In this document: piece after piece, positions 1 to 6,681 of the stretch
Position numbering within the stretch: the first letter of the stretch is position 1
How the letters are laid out: each line of letters begins with the position of its first letter
IMG/VR virus record: IMGVR_UViG_3300020202_000161
Location: 1-38,621 of that record
Reading direction: 5' to 3' (one strand)
DNA from: a virus
Length of the DNA stretch: 38,621 bases
The notes under the pieces: model-generated
Told to the model about the DNA's origin: nothing
The model's database searches: none
Seen by the model: the letters and a program-made list of their open reading frames with translations, nothing else
Made by a program: the position numbers and the translations under genes

Positions 1-133
1 GGTCGGACAAATCATCCAAATGCAGTCGAGGCCGAAACGCTTTTCCATTCTCGATTTGTTTGAGCCGCCAAAGTAGTGATCCATGTGCAGCGCCTCGCCG
101 AAGTACCTTCCGCAGACCTCGCAATTTCCACCA
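1..133. repeat. Terminal direct repeat, left copy
   Basis: Matches 38489-38621 over 133 bases with one difference: A at position 7 against G at 38495. Positions 8-133 are identical (126 bases). This shows a circular or terminally redundant molecule with a unit of about 38,488 bp. The difference falls in a third codon position of the HNH gene (Cys TGT/TGC), so it is silent. Confidence 0.93.
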
Positions 134-378
134 CACCGCTCCATGCCAAACGCGCGCAGTCTCGATCTAAGAGAACCGCGCTCTTTAACCTTCGTTTGCC
201 TCAGCTCGCGCCTACTAAACCCTGGCTTGATAGCGGCAAAGGCCTGCTCTTTTCGCTCGGCAATCTTTCGCGTTGCCCTGGGAATCAACCCGAGCAGCGT
301 GCGGGCCTCGGGCTCGTCGCTCCGCTTTTCAAGGTAGGAGCGGATTTTCTTCACCGTTCGTGGCGAAAGCTTGGCCAC
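1..378 (-). CDS. HNH-family zinc nuclease-like protein, N-terminal part (continues at the right end)
   Basis: Read leftward, this frame runs off position 1 and continues at 38488, ending at 38369; joined it encodes about 165 residues. The first ~75 residues are basic and helical. The second half has CEVCG, then H-M-D-H, GGSNKSR and C-P-T-D-H, the spacing of small phage HNH proteins that use a CxxC/CxxH zinc site. In classical HNH enzymes these residues cut DNA or help packaging; activity here is inferred. The chosen start is GTG at 378-376, with a purine-rich AAGGAAG about 9 bases upstream and 2 bases after the stop of the preceding gene. An ATG at 144-142 would give a short form holding only the zinc domain. 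It is the third-last gene of the leftward operon. Confidence 0.75.
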   Translation of the reverse strand, partial: MAKLSPRTVKKIRSYLEKRSDEPEARTLLGLIPRATRKIAERKEQAFAAIKPGFSRRELRQTKVKERGSLRSRLRAFGMERCGGNCEVCGRYFGEALHMDHYFGGSNKSRMEKRFGLDCIWMICPT

Positions 379-380
379 GG

Positions 381-524
381 CTAGCGCTTCCTTCGGAAAG
401 CAAGCGCGCCCGGCAAGACATCACCGCACCGCGCGCACCACCAAGCTGTGCAGGTCCGCGGGTCAATCCCGTCCTCCGGGGAGTGCCGCCCAAGCCAACA
501 CAGAATTCGCTCAATCAGGCTCAT
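381..524 (-). CDS. Small zinc-ribbon-like protein, 47 aa
   Basis: Unrecognised small protein of the leftward operon. It starts MSLIERILCWLGRH and contains a C-T-A-W-W-C-x-x-C-G motif that could hold a metal, then a basic tail. ATG at 524-522 overlaps the end of the upstream gene by 14 bases and is preferred over a 75-residue reading from 608. An amphipathic first helix followed by a CxxC pair suggests a small binding or adaptor protein; no function can be given. Confidence 0.55.
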   Translation of the reverse strand: MSLIERILCWLGRHSPEDGIDPRTCTAWWCARCGDVLPGALAFRRKR

Positions 525-732
525 TTTTGCTCTGCTCCTTTTCGAACGCGTCGACCAGTTCTTTTGTGTACGCATCTGCACCGGCGAGCCACCCGCGCAC
601 GTACTCAAGACCGAGCACGACGCCCCGAGCGGTGGGGTTGGAGTTTTTTCGCAGCTTCTCCAAGCGGCCTTCGATGTCGGCCAGAAGGTGCTGAATGTGC
701 TGCTTGTAGAATCCCTCGCTTGAGTCGCTCAT
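511..732 (-). CDS. Hypothetical helical protein, 73 aa
   Basis: Starts MSDSSEGFYKQHIQHLL at an ATG (732-730) overlapping the upstream stop by 4 bases, typical translational coupling. The sequence is largely helical, with R-G-V-V-L-G-L-E-Y-V-R-G-W in the middle and an acidic/basic tail. Family not recognised. It sits in the leftward early operon downstream of the recombination genes. Confidence 0.65.
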   Translation of the reverse strand: MSDSSEGFYKQHIQHLLADIEGRLEKLRKNSNPTARGVVLGLEYVRGWLAGADAYTKELVDAFEKEQSKNEPD

Positions 733-935
733 GGCTTCGCCTCTGTCGCTTGGCGCTCGTCGTTGGCCTCGATCCAATCGAGCACCGCACGCAGCGCTAC
801 GATGACCTTCATTTCAGCGATTGCGCTCAGCTTGTTATCCGCCGCCCAGCAATCATCTCGCATGTTCGCCGCGGTCGTGATGCGCGACAGTATTAGATCG
901 CGAAGCTCTCTGATCTTCGGGTCGGGTAGACTCAT
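729..935 (-). CDS. Hypothetical helical protein, 68 aa
   Basis: Begins MSLPDPKIRELRDLILSRI and is predicted to be two or three helices, ending in a charged tail. The ATG overlaps the exonuclease stop by 4 bases (ATGA). No family recognised; its position directly after the exonuclease suggests an accessory or regulatory partner, which is inference from order only. Confidence 0.65.
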   Translation of the reverse strand: MSLPDPKIRELRDLILSRITTAANMRDDCWAADNKLSAIAEMKVIVALRAVLDWIEANDERQATEAKP

Positions 936-2071
936 GGCTTCACCTCGGCGATTTCGATCTGCTGCTCTTTGCGAATTGCTCCCGACTGTCGGAGCTGATC
1001 AAGAATGAACCGGGCGATTTCTTTCGCGGGCTGGTTGTAATCCTTCGCCAGTGTTGCGGCGGCTCGCTCGATCGCGGCCTTCGTAATTTCAGGGCCGAGC
1101 GAATCGAAGAATCTTGAGCCGTAGCGAAGCAAGAGTGGCTGCGCCTTGGCCCAGTCGATTTTCTCGAGCATCTTCGTGCGGCGGCCGAGGTACCCGCCCG
1201 ATGGCAGGGGAATAGCGGCGTCTTCGGCCAATGCTTTGACCGTGGCCTCGTACTTCTTGACCAGCTCCTTCGCTCGCCGAAGGCCTTCCCAGACCTGGCC
1301 GGCGTTCTCTCTGGTGATCAGCGCTGTACCGGCGCCAGTGAAGGGCGCTAGCGCATTCTCGTAGACTGGGCACTTTCGTTTCGCTGGACAGTATTTGCAC
1401 CACGGGCCCGGATTCACGTCGAGTGGTTCGCCTCTCGCACGACGCTCCTTGGCGACCTCTACGTTTCGAACGAGCTTTTGCAGGTAAGCGGGAAAGGCCA
1501 TGAGCTGCTCGGGCCCGTATTCGGCGGAGGCCGTGAAGTGTGAGCCGTCCTCCCGAAGGTGGTGCAGAGTGCCAATCACATGAGTGCGGCCGTTAATCGT
1601 CGCGTCGGCATACCCTGCGAACTGAAGCTGCCGGTTTACTTCTGGGGGCTCGGTGAAGCACCACCCGGTTTTGAAGTCATCGACTCCGCCGCGCTCGATT
1701 TCGAGGATCGAAACGACATCGATCGTCCCTGGAATTTCGGTTGGGCGCCGGTCGTGGTAGTTGCGCTCAAGCCCTCGACCGAGTTCGCGGGCTTCGCCTG
1801 TTTCGTAGTCGATCGCGAAGGCAACCTCGCCAGCGTACACCTCGGGGTCAAGTGGCAGATTCTCAAGTTTGATTGCCTCCGCGAAGGCGCGATGCTCCTT
1901 AGGAACGTTTGCAAGGGCCCGCTCTCTTCCGATTATGGGCACCTCGTAAAGGAAGTGGTGAATTGAGTCGCCACGCTCGCTTCCTTCGGTTGTCTCGTTG
2001 ACGTGGTCGAGCGCCTCGGAATCGGGGCACTCTTCGACGCGACGCAGGGCGGAAGCCGAAAACGAAATCAA
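932..2071 (-). CDS. PD-(D/E)XK exonuclease with Cas4/AddB-like Fe-S cysteines
   Basis: A 379-residue RecB-family exonuclease. Visible active-site elements are E82, D118 in PGTIDVV, D132-F-K134 (D-x-K) and a Q-motif RQLQFAGYA near residue 150. Four cysteines fit an iron-sulphur cluster as in Cas4, Dna2 and AddB: C15 (ECP) plus C225-x-x-C228 and C234. Such enzymes resect double-strand ends to make single strands for an annealing protein. The ERF gene lies directly upstream with a 4-base overlap, so the pair probably forms a phage recombination system comparable in role to lambda Exo/Beta. ATG at 2071-2069 gives the typical N-terminal FSASALRRVEECP start. Confidence 0.9.
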   Translation of the reverse strand: MISFSASALRRVEECPDSEALDHVNETTEGSERGDSIHHFLYEVPIIGRERALANVPKEHRAFAEAIKLENLPLDPEVYAGEVAFAIDYETGEARELGRGLERNYHDRRPTEIPGTIDVVSILEIERGGVDDFKTGWCFTEPPEVNRQLQFAGYADATINGRTHVIGTLHHLREDGSHFTASAEYGPEQLMAFPAYLQKLVRNVEVAKERRARGEPLDVNPGPWCKYCPAKRKCPVYENALAPFTGAGTALITRENAGQVWEGLRRAKELVKKYEATVKALAEDAAIPLPSGGYLGRRTKMLEKIDWAKAQPLLLRYGSRFFDSLGPEITKAAIERAAATLAKDYNQPAKEIARFILDQLRQSGAIRKEQQIEIAEVKP

Positions 2072-2796
2072 CGCGCACTCCTTTTGACTGGCTGAGCCTT
2101 CACTCGATCCATGGCGGCAGTGAATGCGTTGCGTGCGCGGTCTTTGGCGTTGCCGTCTGGCAGGGACTGGATGGTCGCGATTTGCGCGTTCACATCGGTA
2201 ACGGTCTTGGCGTCGTTCAGCGCGACGGTGATCGCCAGCAGTCTTTCTTCAAGACTCTTGGGGTCGACGGTGGCGGCCTTGTTTACGGGCGGCGTGTTGC
2301 GCCCCTCAGCCATCTCGCCGTCATCATCCGTTTCGTCATCTTCGGTGCGGATGCCAGCGAGCGCCTCCAGTGTGTACCGTTTCGCGTACGTGATGCACGA
2401 GCCGATCGCTTGGGGCCCCTGGTCTTGTGGGACCATCGTGATGCTGCAGGCGAGCCACTGACCGGACTTATGAAGGAGTCGCGTTGCGACGGTAACCAAG
2501 CTCGACGCTGTGCTCGGGTAGTGTTGCAGCGCGATGCCGCATTCATTCAGAGCTGGGAGACAGGCTTGATGCACGGCAGAGTAGGTGGCGTATTCCGACT
2601 TCCAGCTGCGGCCGGTTTTCTGGGAGGTGACGTTGACCTCTCGATCTTTAGTCGCGGCCTTCATCTTCTTTTGGGCCTCGACCAGCGCGGCTGCAACTTC
2701 GCCTATATCTCGCGACTCCAGGAAGGTGGGCGGAATGACAGCCACTGGGGGTTGGTACCTCTCGACGTGTCCGTTCAATTCAGTTGCTGCTTGCAT
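2068..2796 (-). CDS. erf: ERF-family single-strand DNA annealing recombinase
   Basis: A 242-residue protein with the ERF core: a helical N-terminus around LVEAQKKMKAATKD, then SEYATYSAVHQACLPALNE, L-x-H-K-S-G-Q-W, and GSCITYAKRYTLEALAGI followed by an acidic EDDETDDD patch. ERF proteins (P22 Erf) form rings that anneal complementary strands and help circularise or recombine phage DNA. The start ATG at 2796-2794 has a good AGGAG 9 bases upstream and overlaps the end of the preceding gene. It is coupled by a 4-base overlap to the exonuclease. The C-terminal third is variable and probably contacts partners. Confidence 0.92.
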   Translation of the reverse strand: MQAATELNGHVERYQPPVAVIPPTFLESRDIGEVAAALVEAQKKMKAATKDREVNVTSQKTGRSWKSEYATYSAVHQACLPALNECGIALQHYPSTASSLVTVATRLLHKSGQWLACSITMVPQDQGPQAIGSCITYAKRYTLEALAGIRTEDDETDDDGEMAEGRNTPPVNKAATVDPKSLEERLLAITVALNDAKTVTDVNAQIATIQSLPDGNAKDRARNAFTAAMDRVKAQPVKRSAR

Positions 2797-3134
2797 TGAG
2801 CAATCTCCTCTGGGGTTAGGAATTTGATTTGCTTGGAGCCGGCTCGGCGGCAGAACTCGCGCACCAGCGGGAGAACATCCCGGACGCGCTGCTCGGTTAC
2901 TTCTAGCTCGTCGTAATCATCGCGCTGTGCGTAGGGGTTCTCTGAGGGAACCTGAATCTCGAAGTCGATGATCTCGAGCGCGTTCTGAGCGCGCCGAAAC
3001 GAGACCTGCACCCACGTGCGGCACGTAACCTCGGTGGTGTCCCGCTCGTATTTGCCCTCGGGGTCGTTCTGCCAGAAGACCTCAATCGTGCGCGTCCACC
3101 GCGGCATCTCAAATGCAATCAGTTCGGTTTTCAT
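2775..3134 (-). CDS. Hypothetical early protein, 119 aa
   Basis: Starts MKTELIAFEMPRWTRTIEVFW at ATG 3134-3132, overlapping the upstream stop (ATGA). The N-terminal 60 residues look like a beta-rich domain, followed by an acidic helical region and LTPEEIAQCKQQLN at the end. No known family recognised. It is the second gene of the leftward operon, next to ERF, so a recombination or host-takeover role is possible but unproven. Confidence 0.65.
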   Translation of the reverse strand: MKTELIAFEMPRWTRTIEVFWQNDPEGKYERDTTEVTCRTWVQVSFRRAQNALEIIDFEIQVPSENPYAQRDDYDELEVTEQRVRDVLPLVREFCRRAGSKQIKFLTPEEIAQCKQQLN

Positions 3135-3541
3135 TTCGTCACCTCGACCATCGAATCGAGCTTTGCTCTCCACTCAGCCCGAGCGAGTTCAAACCGGACC
3201 TGCGCCTCGTCCCACGCGGCGAGAAACTCCCTCAGCTCGTCGGCCTCGCTTCGGAGCTTCGCCAGCACCGCGCGCTCCACTTGGGGCCACAGCTCGTCCG
3301 AGAGTTCGATCTGGTCGGTGTTCCAGGTGTCCGACTCGGAATCGAGATGGGCATTGCGGATACCGAGGTCACCGGCATTGGTGAGATAGACCGTTCCTTC
3401 AAACACGGCTTTCTCCGTCAGCTCTCCCTGTGGCTCACAGAAGCAGGCGCGGTCGTCTCCGATGGGTGAGGCGCATCGGCAGAAGGTGTCCACGAAGGTG
3501 AGGGCGGGAATCTCAACTCTGATTTTTCGAGCGAAACGCAT
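3131..3541 (-). CDS. Hypothetical early protein, 136 aa, first gene of the leftward operon
   Basis: ATG at 3541-3539 is chosen because GGAGAA lies 6 bases upstream. The longer reading from 3577 would start inside the -10 of the promoter at 3568-3596. The N-terminal half has five cysteines (C-R-C-A, A-C-F-C) that could bind metal, and the second half is a long charged helix. Family not recognised. As the promoter-proximal gene it would be expressed earliest and most strongly. Confidence 0.65.
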   Translation of the reverse strand: MRFARKIRVEIPALTFVDTFCRCASPIGDDRACFCEPQGELTEKAVFEGTVYLTNAGDLGIRNAHLDSESDTWNTDQIELSDELWPQVERAVLAKLRSEADELREFLAAWDEAQVRFELARAEWRAKLDSMVEVTK

Positions 3542-3567
3542 TGGGTTCTCCGGCGAAAGCGTCACCA

Positions 3568-3596
3568 TGTATAGCAAACGTATTACATAACGTCAA
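3568..3596 (-). promoter_or_regulatory. Leftward sigma70-type promoter
   Basis: On the minus strand TTGACG (3596-3591) and TATACA (3573-3568) are separated by exactly 17 bases, close to the sigma70 consensus. The first leftward gene starts 27 bases past the -10. The spacer holds ACGTTATGTAATACGT, a partly symmetrical sequence that could be an operator. Confidence 0.8.
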
Positions 3597-3603
3597 GCGC
3601 TGG

Positions 3604-3632
3604 TAGACAACGCGCAATACAGATGCTATACG
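3604..3632 (+). promoter_or_regulatory. Rightward sigma70-type promoter
   Basis: TAGACA (3604-3609) and TATACG (3627-3632) are spaced by 17 bases. It reads into the ribbon-helix-helix gene at 3684. It is back-to-back with the leftward promoter, and both carry GCTATAC at the -10 and a CGTTA element, so one regulator could bind both. Confidence 0.75.
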
Positions 3633-3683
3633 TTAGGAAGATTGACCGCTTGGCGAACGCGGGATACGCAGGGAGAAAACGAA

Positions 3684-3998
3684 ATGACTGGGCTTTCAGT
3701 GACTCTGTTCCCGCCGAAGGAAAAGAAGCGACGTTCGGGTGCCACAAAGATGATGGCGTTTCGGTGCCCAGATGACTTGCGGGAATACGTCGAGGAGATG
3801 TCCGGTCGCGGGTACGACAAAACAGAAACGATCGTGAAGCTGATGCGTCTCGCGCGGGCTGTCGAAAAGGAATTGGCTGACGGACTTCAACGCGCCGAGG
3901 AGATAGCTCGAGGCGAAAATGTTGAACTCGGTCGCGTCGTCGGGCGCCTCGCAGATCTTGGACTCAAGCAATACGACCGCGAGAAGAGGAAGAGGTAG
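3684..3998 (+). CDS. Ribbon-helix-helix-like regulator, 104 aa
   Basis: After a short N-terminal arm (MTGLSVTLFPPKEKKRR) comes KMMAFRCPDDLREYVEEM, then Y-D-K-T-E-T-I-V-K-L-M-R. This looks like the beta strand plus two helices of MetJ/Arc DNA-binding proteins. The rest is a charged helix that could form a dimer or tetramer. ATG 3684 is preferred over an upstream TTG because AGGGAG lies about 10 bases before it. It sits immediately downstream of the divergent promoters, the usual place for the gene controlling them. No CI/Cro-type repressor was found, so it is the main candidate for the early switch; DNA binding is inferred. Confidence 0.7.
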   Translation: MTGLSVTLFPPKEKKRRSGATKMMAFRCPDDLREYVEEMSGRGYDKTETIVKLMRLARAVEKELADGLQRAEEIARGENVELGRVVGRLADLGLKQYDREKRKR

Positions 3999-4002
3999 GG
4001 CG

Positions 4003-4200
4003 ATGGCTGCGCGTTACAACAGGCACAGGGAAGCTGTGGTGGCGAATTGGCCGCCCATGGCGTTTGTGATCGTTATGTGTGTCTGGGGGGCCGTCTCCGA
4101 AAACGCCATTCCCTGGCAGGCGTGGGCGGTGCTTTCGGTCACTGGCTTTTATGTGATTGGGATTTGGTGCGAGGTAGTGAGCGCTCTCAATAAGGACTAA
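4003..4200 (+). CDS. Small inner-membrane protein, 65 aa
   Basis: Starts MAARYNRHREAVVANW, then two hydrophobic segments: MAFVIVMCVWGAV and AWAVLSVTGFYVIGIWCEVV. Four bases separate it from the regulator. Topology suggests two membrane helices joined by a short loop. Family not recognised. Next to a lipoprotein and between regulator and integrase, it may be expressed from the prophage and act at the cell surface, for example in superinfection exclusion; this is an inference from position. Confidence 0.65.
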   Translation: MAARYNRHREAVVANWPPMAFVIVMCVWGAVSENAIPWQAWAVLSVTGFYVIGIWCEVVSALNKD

Positions 4201-4206
4201 AGAAAC

Positions 4207-4536
4207 ATGCGCTGGCTCTTGATTATGACAATGCTGTCTGCCGGCTGCGTCCGAACGAGAATCACTCACTTCGACGCGCGCACGAAACGCGTAGAGGCGT
4301 GCGGCAATCAATGGGCGAACTGGGACCATCTCCGCGAGCGGGCTGTGGAATTCTGCCAGGCCCGCGTCAACACGCTCAACTGCGGCACCGAACAAATAGG
4401 CTCATTCACCCACGCCCAGGCCCGCACAAGTTCGAGCGGTCGGACAACACAGGGCTTCGCCGTGGAAACGCCGGTCTACGGGTCGTGCTGTCTCTTTCAG
4501 TGCGGCCGACCGAAGGTGGAATCCGAGTCGCTATGA
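4207..4536 (+). CDS. Predicted lipoprotein, 109 aa
   Basis: Signal peptide MRWLLIMTMLSAGC with lipobox L-S-A-G-C15, so it should be lipidated and exported. The mature part has six further cysteines that could form disulphides in the periplasm. No family recognised. Prophage-borne lipoproteins near integrase often block re-infection or change the host surface. Six bases separate it from the membrane-protein gene, so the two are likely co-expressed. Confidence 0.7.
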   Translation: MRWLLIMTMLSAGCVRTRITHFDARTKRVEACGNQWANWDHLRERAVEFCQARVNTLNCGTEQIGSFTHAQARTSSSGRTTQGFAVETPVYGSCCLFQCGRPKVESESL

Positions 4537-4541
4537 GAATC

Positions 4542-4583
4542 AGTGGCTCGATTTCTGGCCATAGTGGCTCGAATTCGAACCAC
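4542..4583. repeat. Helically phased repeats upstream of integrase
   Basis: AGTGGCTCGA occurs at 4542-4551 and again at 4563-4572, exactly 21 bases (two helical turns) apart. An inverted near-copy CGAACCACT follows at 4575-4583. The second copy and the inverted copy form a near-palindrome centred on GAATTC. This 225-base gap before integrase also has GTTG...CAAC near 4660. Integrase arm-type or regulator sites are the likeliest reading. Confidence 0.5.
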
Positions 4584-4761
4584 TCGGTATTTCACGCAAT
4601 GTCATTGCTGGGCGGCTGTGAGTGTCTATGTAGCGCATGTCACGCACAATGACTGAGACTGTTGGAGACTCAACAAACTGGCAAGGGGCTTGCTCCGGGC
4701 CCCGCCGGTGCGTGGCGGACAAAAGAAAAAGAGGGGGAGCCGTAAGCGGAGGGTTCCAAAG

Positions 4762-5826
4762 GTGATTGGCTCCCGGGGTAGACGCATCGTCTCGCGCGCG
4801 TCGGGGTACCTCTCCCGGCTCAAGCTTCCGACGTTCAGGGAGTTTGCAGACTCGTTCATGCGCGAATACGCCGAGGTCTCGATTCGCTCCAAGCCGAGCG
4901 GTCTGCGCGCTAAGGAAAACATCCTGCGCAACCATGTGCTGCCGGTGGTCGGCGACCTCCCGCTCGATAAAATCGACGAGCGCCACGTGTTGGCTCTCAA
5001 ACAGCGGACCCACAATCTCAGTCCCAAGACGGCCAACAACATTCTCACAACGCTGACAGGGGCGCTGCGGTGGGCCGTGCGTCGCGGGTTGCTCCCTGAG
5101 ATGCCGGTCCGCGTCGAACTCTTCCGAGCCCCGGAGCCCGAAATGCAATTCTATGACTTCGAAACATATGCGCGGATCCGCCAGGCGGCGCAGCAACTCG
5201 ACCCGCGTTTCTACGCGATGGTGTTGCTCGGCGGTGACGCTGGGTTGCGACTCTCGGAGATAGTCGCGCTTCGGTGGGTCGACGTGAATTTCCAAACCGG
5301 CACACTCAATGTTCGCGTGTCAGACTGGAAGGGTACGTTGGTTGTACCGAAATCCGGGACTGGGAGGGTGGTGCCGATGACCGAGTTGCTAGCCCTCGCG
5401 CTTCGAGCGCTGCGAAAGAGCCGACACGGTCGAGTCTTGGCGCGCGATGACGGCAACCCGACGAGCATGCAGACGGTCCGCACTTGGATGCGCCACGTCC
5501 AAGAGACGGCCGGCATCGAGGGAGCGAAAGGAAATCTGCACGTGCTCCGTCACACGTTTTGTTCGCATCTTGCGATTCGCGGAGCCGCACCCGTAGCCAT
5601 CCAAAAATTGGCTGGACACACTTCGCACAAGGTGACACAACGCTACTTACACCTCGGAGTAGAGGAACGCCGGGAAGCTATCCGGCTCCTTGATGCTTCG
5701 AGAAAAACAGAGGAGGCGGTTTCGCTTTCCTCTTTTTTAACGTCCCCGGCGGGATTCGAACCCTTCATGGGCGCTAAAAAGAGGAGAAGCAGAACTGAAG
5801 GGCGATCGAAAAAAAGAAAACGATAG
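4762..5826 (+). CDS. int: Tyrosine-family site-specific integrase
   Basis: Catalyses integration and, with a partner, excision of the phage. All catalytic residues are present (numbering from GTG 4762): R163 in AGLRLSE, K197 in PKSGTGR, H260-x-x-R263 in HVLRHTF, H286 in AGHTS and nucleophile Y295 in RYLHL. A SAM-like core-binding domain begins at TFREFADSF. GTG 4762 is chosen for GGAGGG 8 bases upstream; the frame stays open to a TTG at 4690 (378 residues), adding a Lys/Arg-rich N-terminus. Unusually, the last ~28 codons overlap a tRNA-like attachment core (5741-5763), so integration would replace the C-terminus. The end is Lys/Arg-rich over an A7 run, and an HTH frame follows in -1. Confidence 0.93.
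   Translation: MIGSRGRRIVSRASGYLSRLKLPTFREFADSFMREYAEVSIRSKPSGLRAKENILRNHVLPVVGDLPLDKIDERHVLALKQRTHNLSPKTANNILTTLTGALRWAVRRGLLPEMPVRVELFRAPEPEMQFYDFETYARIRQAAQQLDPRFYAMVLLGGDAGLRLSEIVALRWVDVNFQTGTLNVRVSDWKGTLVVPKSGTGRVVPMTELLALALRALRKSRHGRVLARDDGNPTSMQTVRTWMRHVQETAGIEGAKGNLHVLRHTFCSHLAIRGAAPVAIQKLAGHTSHKVTQRYLHLGVEERREAIRLLDASRKTEEAVSLSSFLTSPAGFEPFMGAKKRRSRTEGRSKKRKR
5729..5784. other. attP: Candidate attP: tRNA 3'-end core flanked by an inverted repeat
   Basis: On the minus strand 5763-5741 reads GGGTTCGAATCCC then GCCGGGGACG: T-loop, T-stem 3' half, acceptor 3' strand CGGGGAC and discriminator G of a tRNA, without an encoded CCA. A GUCCCCG acceptor with discriminator G fits tRNA-Glu best, though this is tentative. 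Flanks are inverted repeats: CCTCTTTTTTAACG (5729-5742) and CGCTAAAAAGAGG (5772-5784). The whole lies inside the integrase 3' end. Many tyrosine integrases use such tRNA-end identity segments as the crossover core. Confidence 0.82.
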
Positions 5827-6038
5827 AGCGCGTCGAGACGCTCGACCAGAGACGTAGAGCAAAGGGGAGCGGCAACGGTCGCTCCAAACTCACTGAGCAA
5901 GATGTCATCGAGATACGGCGGCTACTCGCTCGTGGGCACACGACCACTCAGTTGGCCAAGCAGCACGGGGTTGATCGCCGCGTCATCTACCAAATCCGCA
6001 CCGGGCAGACCTGGCAGCACGTCGGGGGCGTCCGATGA
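5805..6038 (+). CDS. HTH protein frame lacking a normal start, -1 to integrase
   Basis: An open frame encodes a charged linker and then a convincing helix-turn-helix domain: SKLTEQDVIEIRRLLARG, T-T-Q-L-A-K-Q-H-G-V, D-R-R-V-I-Y-Q-I, ending QTWQHVGGVR. This type is common as a small phage DNA-binding module. The frame has no ATG, GTG or TTG before the domain; after the upstream stop (5796) only ATC (5805) and ATA occur. It overlaps the integrase end in the -1 frame across a run of seven A (5809-5815). Options are a frameshifted integrase-HTH fusion, a rare ATC start, or a relic. Its stop overlaps the next ATG by 4 bases. Confidence 0.5.
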   Translation: MEKKKTIERVETLDQRRRAKGSGNGRSKLTEQDVIEIRRLLARGHTTTQLAKQHGVDRRVIYQIRTGQTWQHVGGVR

Positions 6039-6373
6039 GTGCCTGCCGAAACTGTGGCGCCCCGGTCATCTGGGCGACCGAGACTCACTCGAAAACGGGA
6101 GTCGTCAAAAACGTCCCTCTCGATGCCGAGGCGACCGGCGGTGACTTCGACCTAGAAGAGGGCGAGGAGAAACCTCGGGCCGTTTGGGTCGGCAAGGGCC
6201 GCGGTCAGTACACGAAGCACTTTCAGACCTGCACCCAGAAAGAGCAGCGCACTGGTCCCGGTATCGACCCTGGCCACCTCACCCAGGGCAAGCAATCCAT
6301 CGGCGAGCGGCTCGACCAAATCGCCGCACTCGTCGCTTCAATCAAGGCAGACATGCGCGGGGGGCAGTCATGA
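6035..6373 (+). CDS. Zinc-ribbon-like hypothetical phage protein, 112 aa
   Basis: Begins MSACRNCGAPVIWATE, the C-x-x-C-G-x-x-I-x-W pattern of a widespread small phage protein. A second half-site may be the C in F-Q-T-C-T. The C-terminus is a helix (GERLDQIAALVASIKAD) suited to dimerisation. The ATG overlaps the HTH frame stop. It is the first of the genes leading to the replication module; no activity can be assigned. Confidence 0.65.
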   Translation: MSACRNCGAPVIWATETHSKTGVVKNVPLDAEATGGDFDLEEGEEKPRAVWVGKGRGQYTKHFQTCTQKEQRTGPGIDPGHLTQGKQSIGERLDQIAALVASIKADMRGGQS

Positions 6374-6681
6374 TCGACTGGGGCCCACTGTTCAAGCTAG
6401 CGCCGTACCAGAAGCACTCCGAGACATCGAAGGCGGCAGCGAAGGTCATCGAGCTTTCTGGGAAGAGGCTCACCAAGCGTCAGCAGGTCTTCGATTGCCT
6501 GATGGCGTTCGGTCCTCAGACTGACGAGGAAATTCAGCGCAACCTGAAGATGCCCGAGAGCAGTCAGCGACCTCGTCGCGTGGAACTCGTCGAGCGCGGA
6601 ATGGTTCGCGACAGCGGAATGAAGCGCCGCACTCTTTCGGGGCTCGAAGCGGTCGTGTGGGAGGCAATTGCTCATGGGTGA
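6370..6681 (+). CDS. Winged-helix-like protein, 103 aa
   Basis: Contains TKRQQVFDCLMAFGPQTDEEI, then L-x-M-P-E-S-S-Q-R-P-R-R-V-E-L-V-E-R-G-M-V, then RRTLSGLEAVVWEA: helix-turn-helix plus wing as in small phage MarR-like modules. Starts at ATG 6370, overlapping the upstream stop (ATGA). Probably binds DNA; target and role (transcription control or replication help) are unknown. Confidence 0.65.
   Translation: MIDWGPLFKLAPYQKHSETSKAAAKVIELSGKRLTKRQQVFDCLMAFGPQTDEEIQRNLKMPESSQRPRRVELVERGMVRDSGMKRRTLSGLEAVVWEAIAHG

Noticed and set aside
4540-5295. Long minus-strand frame (251 aa) opposite integrase
   Set aside because: It is antisense to a gene with all catalytic residues of a tyrosine integrase and has no recognisable domain; a shadow of GC-rich coding sequence.
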